A DNA stretch of 64,000 nucleotides from Monoplex corrugatus. Its lineage: Eukaryota > Mollusca > Gastropoda > Littorinimorpha > Ranellidae. Every line of letters begins with the position of its first letter. The first letter of the stretch is position 1. The translations under genes and the position numbers were made by a program. This document shows, in pieces, positions 61,585 to 64,000 of this stretch. The stretch covers positions 42,369,357 through 42,433,356 of the forward strand of contig CM060307.1 of assembly GCA_030674185.1 (NCBI GenBank), in the 5' to 3' direction. The notes under the pieces were generated by a model. That model made no database searches, was not told where the DNA came from, and was given only the letters and a program-made list of their open reading frames with translations.

Positions 61585-61870
61585 GAAATGTGGAATGCGA
61601 ACAAGTCTGGGTTTGGTTCCCCGTGAGATGGGAAATTTTCTCTCCCCATCCTCCCCCTGTATCTATCTCCTTTTCTCCTGTCCACGTGACCTTGTATGTT
61701 CGTCACATGGATAAGACATGACAATTCCAATCAATTCTCTAGTTTCAGTTTCAGTTTCTCAAGATGGCGTCTCCGCGTTCGGAACGAATTCCATATGCAC
61801 TAACGTCACAGGTGTCATGTATATGGTGATCATGGCACAAGCCTTTTAAGCCTGCACATAAACCCATGAG
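61585..61870 (+). mobile_element. SINE fragments
   Basis: A B box-like 'GGGTTTGGTTCCC' near 61608 is followed by a pyrimidine-rich body. At 61739 a second fragment begins AGTTTCAGTTTCAGTTTCTC and continues 'GGCGTCTCCGCGTTCGG', which resembles a SINE I recall from marine snails (recollection only). Confidence 0.5.
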
Positions 61871-62159
61871 CTGGCCAGGTCCTGAGACCCTACCTAGACT
61901 ACGTTCTACCTAGTCTATATTTACTACTGTATTTTAACAGCCTACCACCGGAATAGCCTTGGTTACAATAAATGACGTGTATGTGTGTATCTTACCTTCA
62001 AAAAAGGAACATACATACAGAGTAAATAAATAAATAATTAAAGGTCTGAATCACAACACTACTAGCTATTCTGGACAAACTCGTCTCACATGACAGACCC
62101 CCCCCCCCCTCCCCAGTCAACGCCCAAACGCTCAGCTGTCTATCAACTAGATAAAACAA

Positions 62160-62325
62160 TACTTTATTTTAAATCCAATCAAAAGGTCCTGGTTCGATCC
62201 TTCCCGTACCTCCCGCCTAATGGGGGTGGGGGTGGGTGTTTGCGGAATTTTCCAATCCCCAATATCAACATGCGTGAATGTGAGGACCATTCTGTCTTTC
62301 ATTATGAATTATTGTCCTGAGTGAT
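62160..62325 (+). mobile_element. SINE fragment with B box
   Basis: 'CCTGGTTCGATCCTTCCC' is a good B box; 'GGAATTTTCCAATCCCC' and 'ATCAACATGCG' echo the body of the SINE at 43870. Confidence 0.5.
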
Positions 62326-62433
62326 CTCAGGGATTCATTGATTCCATCAAAATGTTTCAAACAACCTTCCTAATTCAGATTCAGGTTCATATTGCTCATA
62401 ACCCAGCCGACTACTAACCTTCCTAATGCAGTG

Positions 62434-62487
62434 TTAACCCTTTGACCCCTGCAAGCTGGTGGATAGGGTGAGGGAGTCAAAGGTTAA
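62434..62487. mobile_element. TTAA palindrome, 54 bp
   Basis: Begins TTAACCCTTTGACCCCT and ends AGGGAGTCAAAGGTTAA; the smallest complete copy of the family. Confidence 0.7.
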
Positions 62488-62940
62488 CCTAATAATGGCA
62501 AATGTTAAAACAGAATACGCCAAATGGCTTGCCATCTATTGGTACAAAGCTCTCAAAATGCGGAACGCATATAGGTAACATCTTATAGTTGATTACTGTT
62601 TTGTTGTGCATTAGTCTGAATGTCAAATATGTATGACGTGTTGTATTAACAGCATAATTACTGTCTGTACGAATGCGCTATTTCGTTGATTTTGTTATCC
62701 CCTTCGGAAGGGCCACGGTCTTACTGAAGAAATCATCTGAAGTCAGAATTCTGTCTGGTCTTTTTCTCCACTTCCCCTTTTGGTCTCTCTAGGGTTCCAT
62801 AGGATTCCATATATGATGGTGATAATAATTGGTAAGTTGTTCAGGGAAAATAAGAAAGAGACATTGGAGAGTGGAAGCAGTCATGTTTAATCAGTTTCAC
62901 GAGTGTAGTCACGACTGTACCTAGGTGCACAAACACTCTC

Positions 62941-63002
62941 TCGCGCGCGCACACACACGCGCGTACAGACGCGCAGGCGCACACACACACACACACACAC
63001 AC

Positions 63003-63062
<60 letters not shown>

Positions 63063-63075
63063 GTGTGTGTGTGTG

Positions 63076-63168
<93 letters not shown>
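62941..63168. repeat. CG/CA run facing a TG run
   Basis: Starts with CGCGCG and mixed CA/CG repeats, goes through (CA)n to 63005 and then directly into (TG)n to 63168. The two halves are inverted copies of each other and the whole 228 bp is alternating purine-pyrimidine with few breaks. Confidence 0.95.
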
Positions 63169-63169
<1 letters not shown>

Positions 63170-64000
63170 CGAAAAACAATTACCAGCAGAAACAACCAAA
63201 ATATCGCCTTCCGAAAAAAAAAGAACCCACTCTTAAAAACTTCCTTCCTTTAGTACTGTATCCCAGATGAGAGAAACATGTGAACAGCCATACTAATGAT
63301 GTGTGTGTGTGTGTCTGCGTCTGTGTGTGTCTGTGTCTGTTCGTGCTCCTTTGTGAGCGTCTATGCTATCTGAGAAACATCTTTCCCCGCTGAGTGTATT
63401 TCTCGGAATCAACCACAACACATGTGTACTATACAGCCAAATACTCTATTAACAGACATCAGTCACAAACTTAATGTAACAACAGCAAGCTGAAAGACAC
63501 ATCCACGTTCTTAATGCTCACGAGCCCCCTGGTAAAAGGAGACAAAGACAACCCAGTCATAGGGTGCAACTCAGCTATAGTGCCAGTCCCCCTCCCTGTT
63601 TATGTCTATGGTAGCAGCAGGAGCAGCGGGAGCAGTAATAGTTGTGTCTTTCCGTGAATAAACTGATCAGAGGATGTGTGAGTTTGCATGTACACCGACT
63701 GTGACTGTATAACAAACATCACACACCACCACAAGAACGTCAGTGGAAGGGGGAGGGGGAGGGGGAGCTGTGGATTTCGGAGGAAGGAAGCGGAGGAGGA
63801 TGGAATCACCAAGAAAGAAAATACATTTAATTCAGTTACTGAAGCTAATTATGTTCGCAAAAATATACCAAGTAAGCCAGTCTCCGAAAATTGCATTTGC
63901 ACTTTATTCAACTAGCAGATGTTTTTACATCAGCATCAGTAGAATACACTTTTTTTTTTTACCTAATTTCTTTTTCACGTTTTCCTGCAATTTTACAATA
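63169..64000. other. Stretch with no gene seen
   Basis: No frame of interest and no integrin exon recognised. Contains a short AGGGGG/GGAGG run near 63745 and several T runs at the right edge. Confidence 0.5.

Overview
The window is animal nuclear DNA, most likely from a mollusc and probably a gastropod. It is AT-rich and full of introns, dinucleotide microsatellites, tRNA-derived SINEs, LINE remnants and small inverted-repeat elements. Several SINE sequences resemble ones I remember from marine snails; that part is recollection, not a search.

The one host gene I can assemble is an integrin alpha subunit on the minus strand, from 58343 down to the stop codon at 22306. Twenty-five exons join in frame with GT-AG introns. 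They give 790 codons: the last blades of the beta-propeller with three calcium-binding loops, thigh, calf-1, calf-2 with its cysteine cluster, one transmembrane helix and a short tail that starts with GFFKR. The signal peptide and first blades were not found and probably lie beyond position 64000. The domain order and motifs fit the RGD-binding type (vertebrate alpha-V/alpha-5/alpha-8, insect PS2), and no I-domain is seen.

Layout: 1-3040, T-rich sequence with no secure gene. 3040-5140, a SINE followed by a 1.85-kb pyrimidine minisatellite. 7615-10320, a minus-strand LINE remnant interrupted by a second, plus-strand LINE. 10321-22305, mostly unique sequence with a 0.6-kb inverted-repeat element; its right-hand 7.4 kb lies directly 3' of the integrin stop and may be a long 3' UTR. 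22306-58343, the integrin gene, whose introns hold a 3.0-kb pogo/Tigger-like transposon with a broken transposase, two copies of a TTAA-flanked element, many SINEs and long CA/TG and CT tracts. 58344-64000, the intron or 5' flank of the gene, rich in microsatellites.

I see no undescribed multi-gene system. The most unusual points are a furin-like RKRR site in the integrin thigh domain, a 12/15-base microexon with a tandem acceptor, a splice donor that has been copied into a tandem array, a LINE inside a LINE with matching target duplications, and a family of tiny TTAA palindromes including a cluster of three left and two right ends.
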